Below, piece by piece: positions 32,052 through 39,531 of a DNA stretch of 64,000 nt (its first letter is position 1; every line of letters begins with the position of its first letter). A program made the translations under genes and the position numbers. Source of the stretch: a virus; the IMG/VR virus record IMGVR_UViG_3300028394_000001, positions 62,001 to 126,000 of that record. One strand, 5' to 3'. The notes under the pieces were generated by a model. That model was not told where the DNA came from. It made no database searches and worked only from the letters and a program-made list of their open reading frames with translations.

Positions 32052-32081
32052 ATGTTAAACGCAAACGGCAATAAATTATGA
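32052..32081 (+). CDS. Possible 9-codon leader peptide
   Basis: MLNANGNKL, starting about 8 nt after the -10 box, with its TGA overlapping the ATG of the next gene (ATGA). The equivalent ATG at 30845 in the sister cassette also begins M-L-N. May be leaderless translation that couples to the main gene, or coincidence. Confidence 0.3.
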   Translation: MLNANGNKL

Positions 32082-32827
32082 AATTATTATCAGTCGGTAA
32101 TCCCAAAACGCTCAAGGGTATGACTCAAGGTTATATGACCTATATTCTGCACCTTGCTCCTGCTACATTATCAGGACATAATACTTGCCCCAAAGCAACG
32201 GCAGGTTGTATTGCTGCCTGCTTGAATACTGCTGGTCGCGGCGGTATGTTCAAAAAAGGTGAAAATACCAATGTTATTCAAAAGGCACGGATCCGTAAAA
32301 CTGTATTCTTTTACGAAGAGCGTGCTGGTTTCTTTGAGTGGTTGGTCGCTGATATTAAATTAGCAATCAAGCAGGCAGCGAAACAAGGTCTGGTTCCTGT
32401 GTTCCGCCTCAATGGTACCTCTGATATATCATGGGAAAAATATACTGTCGAGGTAGACGGTGTGACATATATCAATATTTTCGCGGCATTTCCTAATGTC
32501 CAATTCTATGACTACACCAAGGTGCTAGGTCGTAAAGTAAATAATATTGCTAATTATCACCTGACATTTTCTGCTGCTGACGGTAATGATGCTGATGTAA
32601 TGTCGGCGATGACCCAAGGTTATAATATTGCTGTAGTATTCGGCATCAAAAAAGGTTCAGCAATGCCTGAGACCTATAAATTTATGCCTGTATTTAACGG
32701 CGATGAGTCGGACCTGCGTTTCCTGGACCCTGCAAACTCTGTGGTCGGTCTCTATGCAAAAGGTAAAGCGAAAAAGGATACCTCTGGTTTCGTAAAATAC
32801 CCTTCAATTATGCTCAAATCGGCATAA
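32078..32827 (+). CDS. Gp88-like cysteine-containing phage protein
   Basis: A 249-residue protein with the conserved block LSGHNTCPKATAGCIAACLNTAGRGG (four residues of interest: three Cys) near 45-70, followed by RIRKTVFFYEERAGFF and FRLNGTSDISWEKY. I link it to the phage gene-product-88 family, in which the cysteines may hold an iron-sulphur cluster; that is inference. It is the first gene after a strong early promoter, which suggests early high expression. Confidence 0.65.
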   Translation: MKLLSVGNPKTLKGMTQGYMTYILHLAPATLSGHNTCPKATAGCIAACLNTAGRGGMFKKGENTNVIQKARIRKTVFFYEERAGFFEWLVADIKLAIKQAAKQGLVPVFRLNGTSDISWEKYTVEVDGVTYINIFAAFPNVQFYDYTKVLGRKVNNIANYHLTFSAADGNDADVMSAMTQGYNIAVVFGIKKGSAMPETYKFMPVFNGDESDLRFLDPANSVVGLYAKGKAKKDTSGFVKYPSIMLKSA

Positions 32828-32851
32828 TTATTATTTAATTATTTAATTATC

Positions 32852-33091
32852 ATGAAAATATCTTTTAATTCTTTCGCTAATTACTCGGCACAGGCAGAAT
32901 ATTCTAATATCCCAATTAAATATCTTTCTGTATTTCGGGAAATATCTAAAATCACTGGTAAATATTACAAACTGCGATACCGTGGTCCCCGTAATACTCC
33001 TGCCGATGCGTTTCCTAATCGAAACCGTAACTGCCGCCAGTCTACCTGCCTGAAGCAGAATGCGGTTACTTTCTCAGCATATGAATATTGA
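32852..33091 (+). CDS. Small basic hypothetical protein
   Basis: A 79-residue protein; conserved-looking core YKLRYRGPRNTPADAFPNRNR with a C-terminal CLKQNAVTFSAYEY. Short phage proteins with the RYRGPR and (D/N)AxTFxxY elements are common, of unknown function. Directly upstream of the palindrome-promoter pair at 33092-33143. Confidence 0.5.
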   Translation: MKISFNSFANYSAQAEYSNIPIKYLSVFREISKITGKYYKLRYRGPRNTPADAFPNRNRNCRQSTCLKQNAVTFSAYEY

Positions 33092-33143
33092 TGTTGTTTT
33101 AATACAACACTGGCTTGACATATCCGTTGGATTCTGTTATAAT
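33092..33143 (+). promoter_or_regulatory. Palindrome plus promoter (TTGACA-17-TATAAT)
   Basis: TGTTGT-TTTAAT-ACAACA at 33092-33109, then TTGACA 33115-33120 and TATAAT 33138-33143. Starts transcription of the 33172 operon. Confidence 0.8.
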
Positions 33144-33171
33144 ATAGTTTGATTTGTTGATAGAGGTAATT

Positions 33172-33681
33172 ATGGAAAAAGTATTTAATTCTGGTGTTAA
33201 TCCTGTTCACTCTGGCCTGTATGTGGTCGACCGTGGTGAGAAACTCGGTACTCCGTATCGCTGGTTCGATGCCGAGTCTCAGGAATGGTCACGCTGCGAG
33301 TATCTCATGGAAGATGTGATGCAGGCCAAAGGTAAGACTGGTGCTCTCGGTTTCCTACCGTGGCGTGGTCCTGTCAAGGTCCTGGCCAAGCAACCTGTGA
33401 CCGTTGAATTGGTCGCCAATATTGAGACTGTCAAGGTAGCAAAACCCGCTAAAGCACCAAAAGCACCTAAGGCTGTCAAGGTAGCAAAAGTCAAAGTAGC
33501 GAAAGCATCTACTAAAGAAACCTTTGCAGATGGTACTATCGTGTTCCGTGCAGACCGTCAAAAATATATGGCCTGGTTCGGTGGTAAATCGGAAGCGGCC
33601 CGTCCTACGGTCGATGCTGCAAAATCATTTCTGACCAAAAAGTATGGTATCACCGAGTTTGTTGTGATTGATAACAAGTAA
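33172..33681 (+). CDS. Hypothetical protein with Ala/Lys/Pro linker
   Basis: A 169-residue protein: a compact N-terminal domain (HSGLYVVDRGEKLGTPYRWFDAESQEW, about 1-75), a flexible KxAKAPKAPKAVKVAKVK linker (about 85-115), and a C-terminal domain (ETFADGTIVFRADRQKYMAWFGGKSEAARPT). The second half resembles short domains in phage proteins that bind DNA, but this is only an impression. ATG 33172 follows GAGG; the longer frame from 33154 overlaps the promoter. Confidence 0.5.
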   Translation: MEKVFNSGVNPVHSGLYVVDRGEKLGTPYRWFDAESQEWSRCEYLMEDVMQAKGKTGALGFLPWRGPVKVLAKQPVTVELVANIETVKVAKPAKAPKAPKAVKVAKVKVAKASTKETFADGTIVFRADRQKYMAWFGGKSEAARPTVDAAKSFLTKKYGITEFVVIDNK

Positions 33682-33690
33682 GAGGTTAAT

Positions 33691-33939
33691 ATGAAAACTG
33701 CTGATATTAAAAAAGGTATGCGTGTCCGTATGCGTAATGGCTGGTACGGTACTATGATGGATAACCAACGAGGTACAACCCGTATGGTCGAGGTAGAAGG
33801 TTATTTTACTGAAATTGGTTCGGTCTATTCGCATGATATTGTGATGGCCTTGCCTGTCAAAGGTGGTATTTGGGAGATTATCGACCACACCACTAAAGAG
33901 TTACAAGTCCAAGAGATGGACGCTCAGATTTTTGGTTAA
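33691..33939 (+). CDS. Small beta-rich protein
   Basis: An 82-residue protein that looks like an SH3-like or KOW-like barrel (DIKKGMRVRMRNGWYGTMMDNQRGTTRMVEVEGYFTEIGSVYSHDIV). Preceded by AGAGG. Many phages carry such a one-domain protein with unknown role. Confidence 0.5.
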   Translation: MKTADIKKGMRVRMRNGWYGTMMDNQRGTTRMVEVEGYFTEIGSVYSHDIVMALPVKGGIWEIIDHTTKELQVQEMDAQIFG

Positions 33940-33948
33940 AGGATTATT

Positions 33949-34140
33949 ATGACTTCAATTTTTATTGTTCGTGCAGAGACCCGGGGATGTCCTGAGAGTT
34001 ATATTTCTGGTGTTTATCCCACAGCAGAATTAGCACAGGTTCGTGTCGATTTCATGCTAACTGATGGGATGGACTTGGTATGGTATGACGAAGTAAAGGT
34101 TGGCCCTGATGGTGCTGATTGTATGCTTTGCAATCGTTAA
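33949..34140 (+). CDS. Small hypothetical protein
   Basis: A 63-residue protein (MTSIFIVRAETRGCPESYISGVYPTAELAQ ... DMGMDLVWY-like centre ... DCMLCNR). Three cysteines, two in a CMLC pair near the end, may bind metal. Ribosome-binding site AAAGGA upstream. Confidence 0.45.
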   Translation: MTSIFIVRAETRGCPESYISGVYPTAELAQVRVDFMLTDGMDLVWYDEVKVGPDGADCMLCNR

Positions 34141-34161
34141 TTTTATATTTGGAGAACAGGC

Positions 34162-34281
34162 ATGAAAGAGTTTGGATTTTTTCTTGAAGCGTATCGCTTT
34201 TGTATAACGGCAGGTATTCCGACAACGAATATTGCACGCCGTGATTGGAAAACTTGGACTGTGAAAGTGATTGTAAAATGA
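34162..34281 (+). CDS. Tiny basic protein
   Basis: A 39-residue protein (MKEFGFFLEAYRFCITAG ... ARRDWKTWTVKVIVK). GGAGAACAGGC upstream provides a ribosome-binding site, and the end overlaps the next gene as ATGA. Supported by coupling, not by homology. Confidence 0.45.
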   Translation: MKEFGFFLEAYRFCITAGIPTTNIARRDWKTWTVKVIVK

Positions 34282-34502
34282 AAATGGATATATCTACTAC
34301 TATTGGTGCCTTTGTTGCCTTGGTGATATTTGCTATCGTCCTTGGTTTCCTGCTGAGTTGGCCAATAATGTGGTTGTGGAATAATGCACTGGTTGGTGCC
34401 GTTGATGGTGTCAACGAAATTGGTTGGTTGCAGGCCTGGGGTATTAACATTCTCTCCGGTTTCTTGCTCAAGAGCTCATTGACCCACAAAACCAAAGAAT
34501 GA
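34278..34502 (+). CDS. Conserved small phage membrane protein
   Basis: A 74-residue protein with a strong membrane helix (FVALVIFAIVLGFLLSWPIMWLW) followed by NEIGWLQAWGINILSGFLLKSS, a combination found in many unrelated phages (PxxWLWN ... QAWGxNxLxxxLFK). Function unknown. Its end overlaps another tiny membrane protein gene. Confidence 0.6.
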   Translation: MKMDISTTIGAFVALVIFAIVLGFLLSWPIMWLWNNALVGAVDGVNEIGWLQAWGINILSGFLLKSSLTHKTKE

Positions 34503-34618
34503 TATTCTTAGGCACTGTACTGGCGGTTTTGTTCGCATTGGAACTGACCATAGGCGTTTTAATTACGATTTTGATACGCCGCTATGGTGTCTATAGGGAT
34601 TTTATTTACTCAGCATAA
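34499..34618 (+). CDS. Tiny membrane protein
   Basis: A 39-residue protein, mostly one hydrophobic helix (FLGTVLAVLFALELTIGVLITILI) with a basic RRYGVYRDF tail. Coupled by ATGA to the upstream membrane protein. Confidence 0.5.
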   Translation: MIFLGTVLAVLFALELTIGVLITILIRRYGVYRDFIYSA

Positions 34619-34627
34619 GGATAATAT

Positions 34628-35470
34628 ATGAAAGTGGCATTGTGTAGTGATTTGCATTTGGAATTTCAGGACATTAACATTCAGAATACTGAGGGTGCAG
34701 ATGTTTTGATTCTATCTGGTGATATTCTTGTCGCCGAGGACCTGCACAACCACCCGGAAATCCATCCAATGGATCCTGTGAATATTCCTAATTTGGGTCG
34801 CAGGCAAGCAATAGCTTTGCGTTTCCGTGACTTTATCAAGCGTTGTAGTTTTCAATTTCCTCATGTTGTGGTAATTGCAGGCAATCATGAATTCTATCAT
34901 GGCCGGTGGAAAGGTACTATTCAACACCTGCGGGATGAATACAGTAAGTTTCCAAATGTGTATTTTCTGGAACAGGACTTCAAGGTTATTGATGATGTTA
35001 CATTCATTGGTGGTACACTATGGACCGATTGCAATAATGGTGACCCCTTGACAATCAATGCATTATCTGGTATGATGAATGACTTTAGGGTTATCCGCAA
35101 TGATGAGAAAGCTTATATAAAGTTGAAGCCTGAGAACACCGTATTCAGGCACCGACAGACCGTTGGTTATTTCAAAACAGTATTGGCTGACAGAAAAGAT
35201 AGTAAAGTGGTTGTTGTCGGACACCATGCACCGACATTTAATAGTGTGCATGAAAAATACCGTAATGAGCAATTGATGAATGGTGGTTATGCTAGTGACC
35301 TGAGTGAATTTATCTTGGATAATCCACAGATTGTATTGTGGACCCATGGTCATATGCATGATCCTTGTGATTACATGGTTGGTACCACCCGTGTTGTTTG
35401 TAACCCCCGCGGTTATGCAGGACATGATGCACAGGCCGATGTATTTCAAGTGAAGTTTTTGGAGATTTGA
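34628..35470 (+). CDS. Metallophosphoesterase
   Basis: A 280-residue calcineurin-like phosphatase: CSDLHLEF, ILSGDILVAED, VIAGNHEFYHG, VVGHHAPT, and WTHGHMHDP together supply the two-metal site. The NPRGYAGHDAQ ending is typical of the phage and bacterial group. It is not the LpxH-like one at 17050. Substrate unknown. Confidence 0.75.
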   Translation: MKVALCSDLHLEFQDINIQNTEGADVLILSGDILVAEDLHNHPEIHPMDPVNIPNLGRRQAIALRFRDFIKRCSFQFPHVVVIAGNHEFYHGRWKGTIQHLRDEYSKFPNVYFLEQDFKVIDDVTFIGGTLWTDCNNGDPLTINALSGMMNDFRVIRNDEKAYIKLKPENTVFRHRQTVGYFKTVLADRKDSKVVVVGHHAPTFNSVHEKYRNEQLMNGGYASDLSEFILDNPQIVLWTHGHMHDPCDYMVGTTRVVCNPRGYAGHDAQADVFQVKFLEI

Positions 35471-35472
35471 TA

Positions 35473-35817
35473 ATGAGTTTAGATGTTGATTTGATGGTGA
35501 TGCAACCTGTATCTGTTTACAGTAGAAACATCACACATAATTTGAATGTAATGGCTAGTCAGGTTGTGGTCGGTGAAAACAATCTCACCCTCTATGACAT
35601 TCTATGGCAGCCCGAAGAACATGGGTTTACCCATGCTCGGATGATTGTTGATTACTTGGATGAAGGATGGAACATTCTAATGTCTGATCCAGAATTCTTC
35701 AAGCAATTTGATCCAGAGAATGGTTGGGGTTCTTATGAAGGACTATGTGATTTTGTATACACATACAGAAACGCTTGTAGAGACAATATGGAAGCAGAAT
35801 TGGAGGTGAGTAAATGA
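35473..35817 (+). CDS. Conserved phage protein of unknown function
   Basis: A 114-residue protein in a widespread phage family: MSLDVDLMVMQPVSVYSRNITHNLNVMA then LYDILWQPEEHGFTHARMIVDYLDEG and FVYTYRNAC. ATG 35473 is preferred over TTG 35467. It precedes a second conserved small gene and a SGNH hydrolase. Function unknown. Confidence 0.6.
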   Translation: MSLDVDLMVMQPVSVYSRNITHNLNVMASQVVVGENNLTLYDILWQPEEHGFTHARMIVDYLDEGWNILMSDPEFFKQFDPENGWGSYEGLCDFVYTYRNACRDNMEAELEVSK

Positions 35818-36032
35818 AAACAATTGAATTAAGTGCGGAAGTTGCTGATGGTATTACCTTGTCTAATCTCAAAGAACACCGAGAATATCTCGCTAATGGA
35901 TTGCAAAAATGGAAGGACAACCCTAAGTCAGATTCCAATCCGAATGGTTATTGGATGCATCCAGAAGATGTGCTAGGTGATGCGGTAATCATCAAAGCTT
36001 TAGATACTGTTATCAGTTATTACGGAGGTTAA
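35814..36032 (+). CDS. Conserved small phage protein
   Basis: A 72-residue protein (IELSAEVADGITLSNLKEHREYLANGLQKW ... WMHPEDVLGDAVIIKALDTVISYYGG). This layout is common in small phage proteins next to the preceding family. Coupled by ATGA. Function unknown. Confidence 0.55.
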   Translation: MKTIELSAEVADGITLSNLKEHREYLANGLQKWKDNPKSDSNPNGYWMHPEDVLGDAVIIKALDTVISYYGG

Positions 36033-36428
36033 ATGATTGATTGTTTGATTCTTGGTGATAGTATTGCAGTTGGCACACAGCAATTTCGGCCTAGGTGTAT
36101 TGCATATGCAGAAGGTGGTATCAATAGTTCTCAATGGAACAAACGGAATGCGAATAAGAATCTGAATGCTAATACAGTCATTATCAGCCTAGGGTCAAAT
36201 GACCATGAGGGTGTTAGGACGCTGTGGGAACTACAGCAATTAAGGACTAAGGTCAATGCTGAACGAGTGTTTTGGATACTGCCTGCAATCAAACCTGATG
36301 TTCAGAAGATGGTTGAATTGGTAGCAAAAGACCACGGAGATATTGTATTACCAATTGAAAAACTTGCGAAAGACAAAATACATCCAAGTTGGTCGGGTTA
36401 TAGGAAACTAGCAGAGGAAACAAGATGA
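36033..36428 (+). CDS. SGNH-fold hydrolase
   Basis: A 131-residue GDSL/SGNH-type esterase domain. Block I (LILGDSIAVGTQQF, Ser), block II-like Gly (EGGINSSQW), block III (ISLGSNDHEG, Asn) and block V (DKIHPSWSGY, Asp and His) are all visible. It is small for the family (usually about 200). Possible substrates are O-acetylated polysaccharides or lipids. Confidence 0.7.
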   Translation: MIDCLILGDSIAVGTQQFRPRCIAYAEGGINSSQWNKRNANKNLNANTVIISLGSNDHEGVRTLWELQQLRTKVNAERVFWILPAIKPDVQKMVELVAKDHGDIVLPIEKLAKDKIHPSWSGYRKLAEETR

Positions 36429-36646
36429 TTGAAATTTTTATACCGGTACTATTCATGTGCCTAAATGGCAACTGCAATTTTATGCAGGCGCAAACACATT
36501 ATAAGAGTGAAGTACAATGCAGAGCATCTATCGATACACAAAAGAAAGTGATGATTCAAAATGCCGAGAAATCAGGATTTCCTATTGAGACATTGGAAGG
36601 CACCTGTATCAATGCAAAAGTGGACGGCCTAAAAGGACAAGTCTAA
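36425..36646 (+). CDS. Small secreted-type protein, paralogue of 43144
   Basis: A 73-residue protein with a hydrophobic start and paired cysteines (FIPVLFMCLNGNCNFMQAQTHYKSEVQCRASI ... EGTCINAKV). The gene at 43144 encodes the same pattern (MCxxxGxCQFMQ ... Y.S...C ... ESTC), so these are paralogues. Probably exported and disulphide bonded. Ends just before a palindrome-promoter pair. Confidence 0.5.
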   Translation: MIEIFIPVLFMCLNGNCNFMQAQTHYKSEVQCRASIDTQKKVMIQNAEKSGFPIETLEGTCINAKVDGLKGQV

Positions 36647-36647
36647 C

Positions 36648-36713
36648 TGTTGTATAAAAACAACAAAAATCACAACTGTGGTTGCTTGACATTTCTGCCA
36701 GTCCTGATATAAT
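36648..36713 (+). promoter_or_regulatory. Palindromes plus promoter (TTGACA-16-TATAAT)
   Basis: TGTTGT-ATAAAA-ACAACA (36648-36665), then CAAC-TGTG-GTTG (36673-36684), TTGACA (36686-36691), TATAAT (36708-36713). Combines both palindrome types. Drives the AAA+ gene at 36746. Confidence 0.8.
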
Positions 36714-36745
36714 AGACTCTTAATTGATACACAACTGGAGATTTT

Positions 36746-37612
36746 ATGTCTAATATTTTCACTATCGGCGACAAGTTTGCAGCTATTATCGACGGCAAGA
36801 CCGTCAAGCGTTCCAACCGCCGTGCTTTAGAGCGTATGCTCAAGCGTACCGATGCGGCAGAACCTGTCGTTGAATCTAAATTCACAATCAACCAGCGTTT
36901 TGGTTTTGTGAAAGATATGGTCACTATGCTCGCTAACGGCGACCAAGCGTCCGTTGTTGTTACTGGTCCTGGTGGTCTCGGTAAATCTCATACTGTGTCG
37001 GCTGCTTTGCGTGACGCCGGTTTCAATGATGTATCTGTGCTCGATGAGCTCGATGTTGGCGACAATATCCCCAAGAATTCATATCGTGTTATCAAAGGTT
37101 ACTCTACACCTAAAGGTCTGTATCGCGTCCTGTATGAGAACCGCAATTCGGTTATCGTGTTCGATGATTGTGACTCTGTGCTCAAGGATCCTGTGTCCTT
37201 GAATCTGCTCAAAGCTGCTCTCGATTCTTACTCTCGCCGTATCATTTCTTGGCGTGCAGATATTAAAGATGAAGACCTGCCTAATGTCTTTGAATTCAAA
37301 GGCCGCGTGGTGTTTATCTCTAACCTGTCCTCAGGTTCTATGGACCAAGCAATCATCACTCGGTCGCTTGCTGTTGACCTGACTATGACTGCTAAGCAGA
37401 AGGTCGAGCGTATGCGTTTCCTGTTGACTCAAGCAGACTTCATGGAAGATTTTGCTATGACTCACAAGTCGGATGCAATGGAGCTGATTGATACTCTGTG
37501 TGAGAAAATCAAAGAATTGTCCTTGCGTACTCTTATGCAAGTGATTAAGATTCGGAAATCTAATCCGAATGGTAAGTGGAAAGAATTGGCGGAATACGCT
37601 ATCTGCGGTTAA
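36746..37612 (+). CDS. AAA+ ATPase
   Basis: A 288-residue ATPase: Walker A VVTGPGGLGKSHTV (about 76-89), Walker B SVIVFDDCDSVL, sensor-like RVVFISNLSSGS. The layout resembles small phage AAA+ proteins that remodel protein or nucleic-acid complexes. No membrane or DNA-binding domain is evident. It is in an early-type block behind its own strong promoter, so probably abundant early. Confidence 0.75.
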   Translation: MSNIFTIGDKFAAIIDGKTVKRSNRRALERMLKRTDAAEPVVESKFTINQRFGFVKDMVTMLANGDQASVVVTGPGGLGKSHTVSAALRDAGFNDVSVLDELDVGDNIPKNSYRVIKGYSTPKGLYRVLYENRNSVIVFDDCDSVLKDPVSLNLLKAALDSYSRRIISWRADIKDEDLPNVFEFKGRVVFISNLSSGSMDQAIITRSLAVDLTMTAKQKVERMRFLLTQADFMEDFAMTHKSDAMELIDTLCEKIKELSLRTLMQVIKIRKSNPNGKWKELAEYAICG

Positions 37613-37624
37613 TAGGAGTTTATT

Positions 37625-37801
37625 ATGACTGACGATAAGAAAGATGAAATGTTCGATTTCCTGGACGCTGTCCGAGAATCTGGTGCCGTCAATATGTTTG
37701 AGGGTGCCAAATTGATCCAATATGAATATGGACTCAGCCGGTATGAAGCTCGAGACATTCTAGTGGAGTGGATGAAAACATACCCTAGGACTGTTGCCTA
37801 A
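37625..37801 (+). CDS. Small helical protein
   Basis: A 58-residue acidic protein (MTDDKKDEMFDFLDAVRESGAVNMFEGAKLIQYEYGLSRYEARDILVEWMKTY in broken helices). The second half looks like a helix-turn-helix or UBA-like bundle. Its stop overlaps a TGTTGC...ACAACA element upstream of the next promoter. Confidence 0.5.
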   Translation: MTDDKKDEMFDFLDAVRESGAVNMFEGAKLIQYEYGLSRYEARDILVEWMKTYPRTVA

Positions 37802-37844
37802 AAACAACACATACCATTGACATTTATGCCGAATAGTGTATAAT
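37792..37844 (+). promoter_or_regulatory. Near-palindrome plus promoter (TTGACA-16-TATAAT)
   Basis: TGTTGC-CTAAAA-ACAACA (37792-37809; one mismatch from the other copies), TTGACA (37817-37822), TATAAT (37839-37844). Drives 37875 onward. Confidence 0.8.
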
Positions 37845-37874
37845 ACCACTATTGACTCAGTAAATAGGATTTTT

Positions 37875-38123
37875 ATGCGTACTAAACAAATTGTTCCCGG
37901 TTTCAAAAACAAACAGCGGGTTCGTGCTATCGTCAATGGTGTTGGTTATATTACAACAATTCAAGACCTTGTGTGTGGTCCTTTCAGCACACAAACTACA
38001 GCATTGCTGAATGTCCTGCACATAATGAAAAATGAAAACTGTGGCGGTGTTGGTACTACAATACGAACATTCGACCATGAAATGAAAGAGCATTCATTTC
38101 AAATTCAATTAAACTTGATATGA
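37875..38123 (+). CDS. Hypothetical protein
   Basis: An 82-residue protein (MRTKQIVPGFKNKQRVRAIVNGVGYITTIQDLVCGPFSTQTTALLNVLHIMK...). The start at 37875 has AGGAT upstream and lies after the promoter; a longer frame from 37836 starts inside it. Ends overlapping the next gene as ATGA. Confidence 0.5.
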   Translation: MRTKQIVPGFKNKQRVRAIVNGVGYITTIQDLVCGPFSTQTTALLNVLHIMKNENCGGVGTTIRTFDHEMKEHSFQIQLNLI

Positions 38124-38458
38124 GAAAACCAATTTCAGATATTGACCAGGTGCTTATTGCAAGTAACCTGATTGCTTGTGCAACCCAAGATATTGAATTT
38201 ATGACCAAAAGGTCGTATGATTTTATTTCCAATAGAGTTGGATTTACTAAACACACTGACCGTGAAACTTTCATTAAGGTTTATAAATTACCAATAGATT
38301 TAGCCTGTGATATTTTGGATCTTCGAACATTTAATCAATATGAGCATGTTCAACCCGGTGATTTGAATTACGAATACTATATGTCAGTTCGTAAGGTTTA
38401 CAATGCTATCGTTGAAGGTATTATGAGTTATGTATCACATTTTGAAAGAAACAACTAA
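38120..38458 (+). CDS. Hypothetical helical protein
   Basis: A 112-residue protein (ISDIDQVLIASNLIACATQDIEFMTKRSYDF ... VYKLPIDLACDILDLRTFNQ ... YYMSVRKVYNAIVEGI). Helical, no recognised motif. Confidence 0.5.
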   Translation: MRKPISDIDQVLIASNLIACATQDIEFMTKRSYDFISNRVGFTKHTDRETFIKVYKLPIDLACDILDLRTFNQYEHVQPGDLNYEYYMSVRKVYNAIVEGIMSYVSHFERNN

Positions 38459-38465
38459 TTGGAAA

Positions 38466-38642
38466 ATGGCCGGTTCGGCCTGCAACCATGTATATCTGTT
38501 TGAAGATAAACCTAAAGGTAAAACCGTGAAGGCTGTAGGTTACATTCGGCAAGATAGTGATGAGGTAGCATTTTTCAAAAATGGTTTGACAATGAACCTG
38601 AAGAACAGGACCTTTGTCGAGGTAAAAAAGGTGAAGATATGA
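38466..38642 (+). CDS. Small hypothetical protein
   Basis: A 58-residue beta-rich protein (MAGSACNHVYLFEDKPKGKTVKAVGYIRQDSDEVAFF ...). ATG 38466 is preferred since the longer frame from 38430 overlaps the previous gene. Overlaps the next gene by 4 nt. Confidence 0.5.
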   Translation: MAGSACNHVYLFEDKPKGKTVKAVGYIRQDSDEVAFFKNGLTMNLKNRTFVEVKKVKI

Positions 38643-38914
38643 ACGAACGAATTAAAGAACTGGCTCTACAGGCTAACATAGATTTCATTTATGATCCAAC
38701 AGAAACGCCAATGAGGGCATTTGCTGAATGTTGGGAAGATGAACTGGAAAAGTTCGCCGAGTTGATTATACAGGAATGTATCAGCATTGTGGAAGAACAG
38801 AAAGAATGTCTGTGTGAAGAACAGCAATACTGGTCCGACCATGACTATGGATACGAAATGGCTGTGAATGATGCCAGCAAGGGTATCAAACAATTTTTCG
38901 GAGTTGAAGAATGA
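38639..38914 (+). CDS. Small helical phage protein, MNERI family (copy 1)
   Basis: A 91-residue protein with the frame MNERIKELALQA ... EKFAELIIQECISIVEE ... KQFFGVEE. Another copy starts at 39174. This family is common in phages, of unknown function. The two copies share N-terminal, FAELI(V/I)(R/Q)ECI and FFGVEE ends, so they are tandem paralogues separated by one gene. Confidence 0.55.
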   Translation: MNERIKELALQANIDFIYDPTETPMRAFAECWEDELEKFAELIIQECISIVEEQKECLCEEQQYWSDHDYGYEMAVNDASKGIKQFFGVEE

Positions 38915-39177
38915 AAGTTAAACTGACTATTGAACTTGAGTTGCCCGATGAAACTCCAGGAATGCTAAAAGCACAACAAGAAGATTTGGGACAGTTGTTG
39001 TTTGATGTATATATCAACTATGCTACTTTAAGACATTTTCGGGATTCGCTAGAATGGTGTGCTAGGGGCAAAGTCGGTTCTGACAATGAAGATCCCAGAG
39101 CAAAACTAATCTACCAACACCACGACACTTGGGGTAAGATTTGCCAAAACGCCAAATGGGATTTTGAGGTAGTATGA
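38911..39177 (+). CDS. Hypothetical protein
   Basis: An 88-residue protein (MKVKLTIELELPDETPGMLKAQQEDLGQLLFDVYINYATLRHFRDSLEWCARGK...). It separates the two MNERI-family copies and is coupled to both by ATGA overlaps. Confidence 0.5.
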   Translation: MKVKLTIELELPDETPGMLKAQQEDLGQLLFDVYINYATLRHFRDSLEWCARGKVGSDNEDPRAKLIYQHHDTWGKICQNAKWDFEVV

Positions 39178-39401
39178 TGAACGAACGAATTCGAGAACTT
39201 TGGCGTGACTGTGTGTTGAAACATACAAAGGATCCTATGAACTGGCAGACAGTCGCCGATGAATTCGCCGAGTTGATTGTTAGGGAATGTATTGAGATAG
39301 TTGAATACAAAGGTCGCAAGATTGGGACAAAACATCCGGTTGGGTTCAATCTCATGGATGCTGCATGGGATATAAAAGAACATTTTGGAGTTGAAGAATG
39401 A
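39174..39401 (+). CDS. Small helical phage protein, MNERI family (copy 2)
   Basis: A 75-residue protein (MMNERIRELWRDCV ... EFAELIVRECIEIVE ... IKEHFGVEE), paralogous to the gene at 38639. ATG 39174 overlaps the previous stop; ATG 39177 is an equally possible start. Confidence 0.55.
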   Translation: MMNERIRELWRDCVLKHTKDPMNWQTVADEFAELIVRECIEIVEYKGRKIGTKHPVGFNLMDAAWDIKEHFGVEE

Positions 39402-39529
39402 GTGAGAAGCAATACACCCACAGCTTCACTCGCAAAATTGTGGGTTTCGTTTATTGTGCTCATTGTGGTCTGATACGGTTAAACAATGATGCAACATTTA
39501 AGTTAGTTAGAACAAGTTGTCCGAGGTAA
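39398..39529 (+). CDS. Tiny Cys-containing protein
   Basis: A 43-residue protein (MSEKQYTHSFTRKIVGFVYCAHCGLIRL ... TSCPR). The CAHCG pair plus a third Cys could bind zinc with the His. Coupled by ATGA to the upstream gene; the next start follows a GAGG at its end. Confidence 0.45.
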   Translation: MSEKQYTHSFTRKIVGFVYCAHCGLIRLNNDATFKLVRTSCPR

Positions 39530-39531
39530 TT

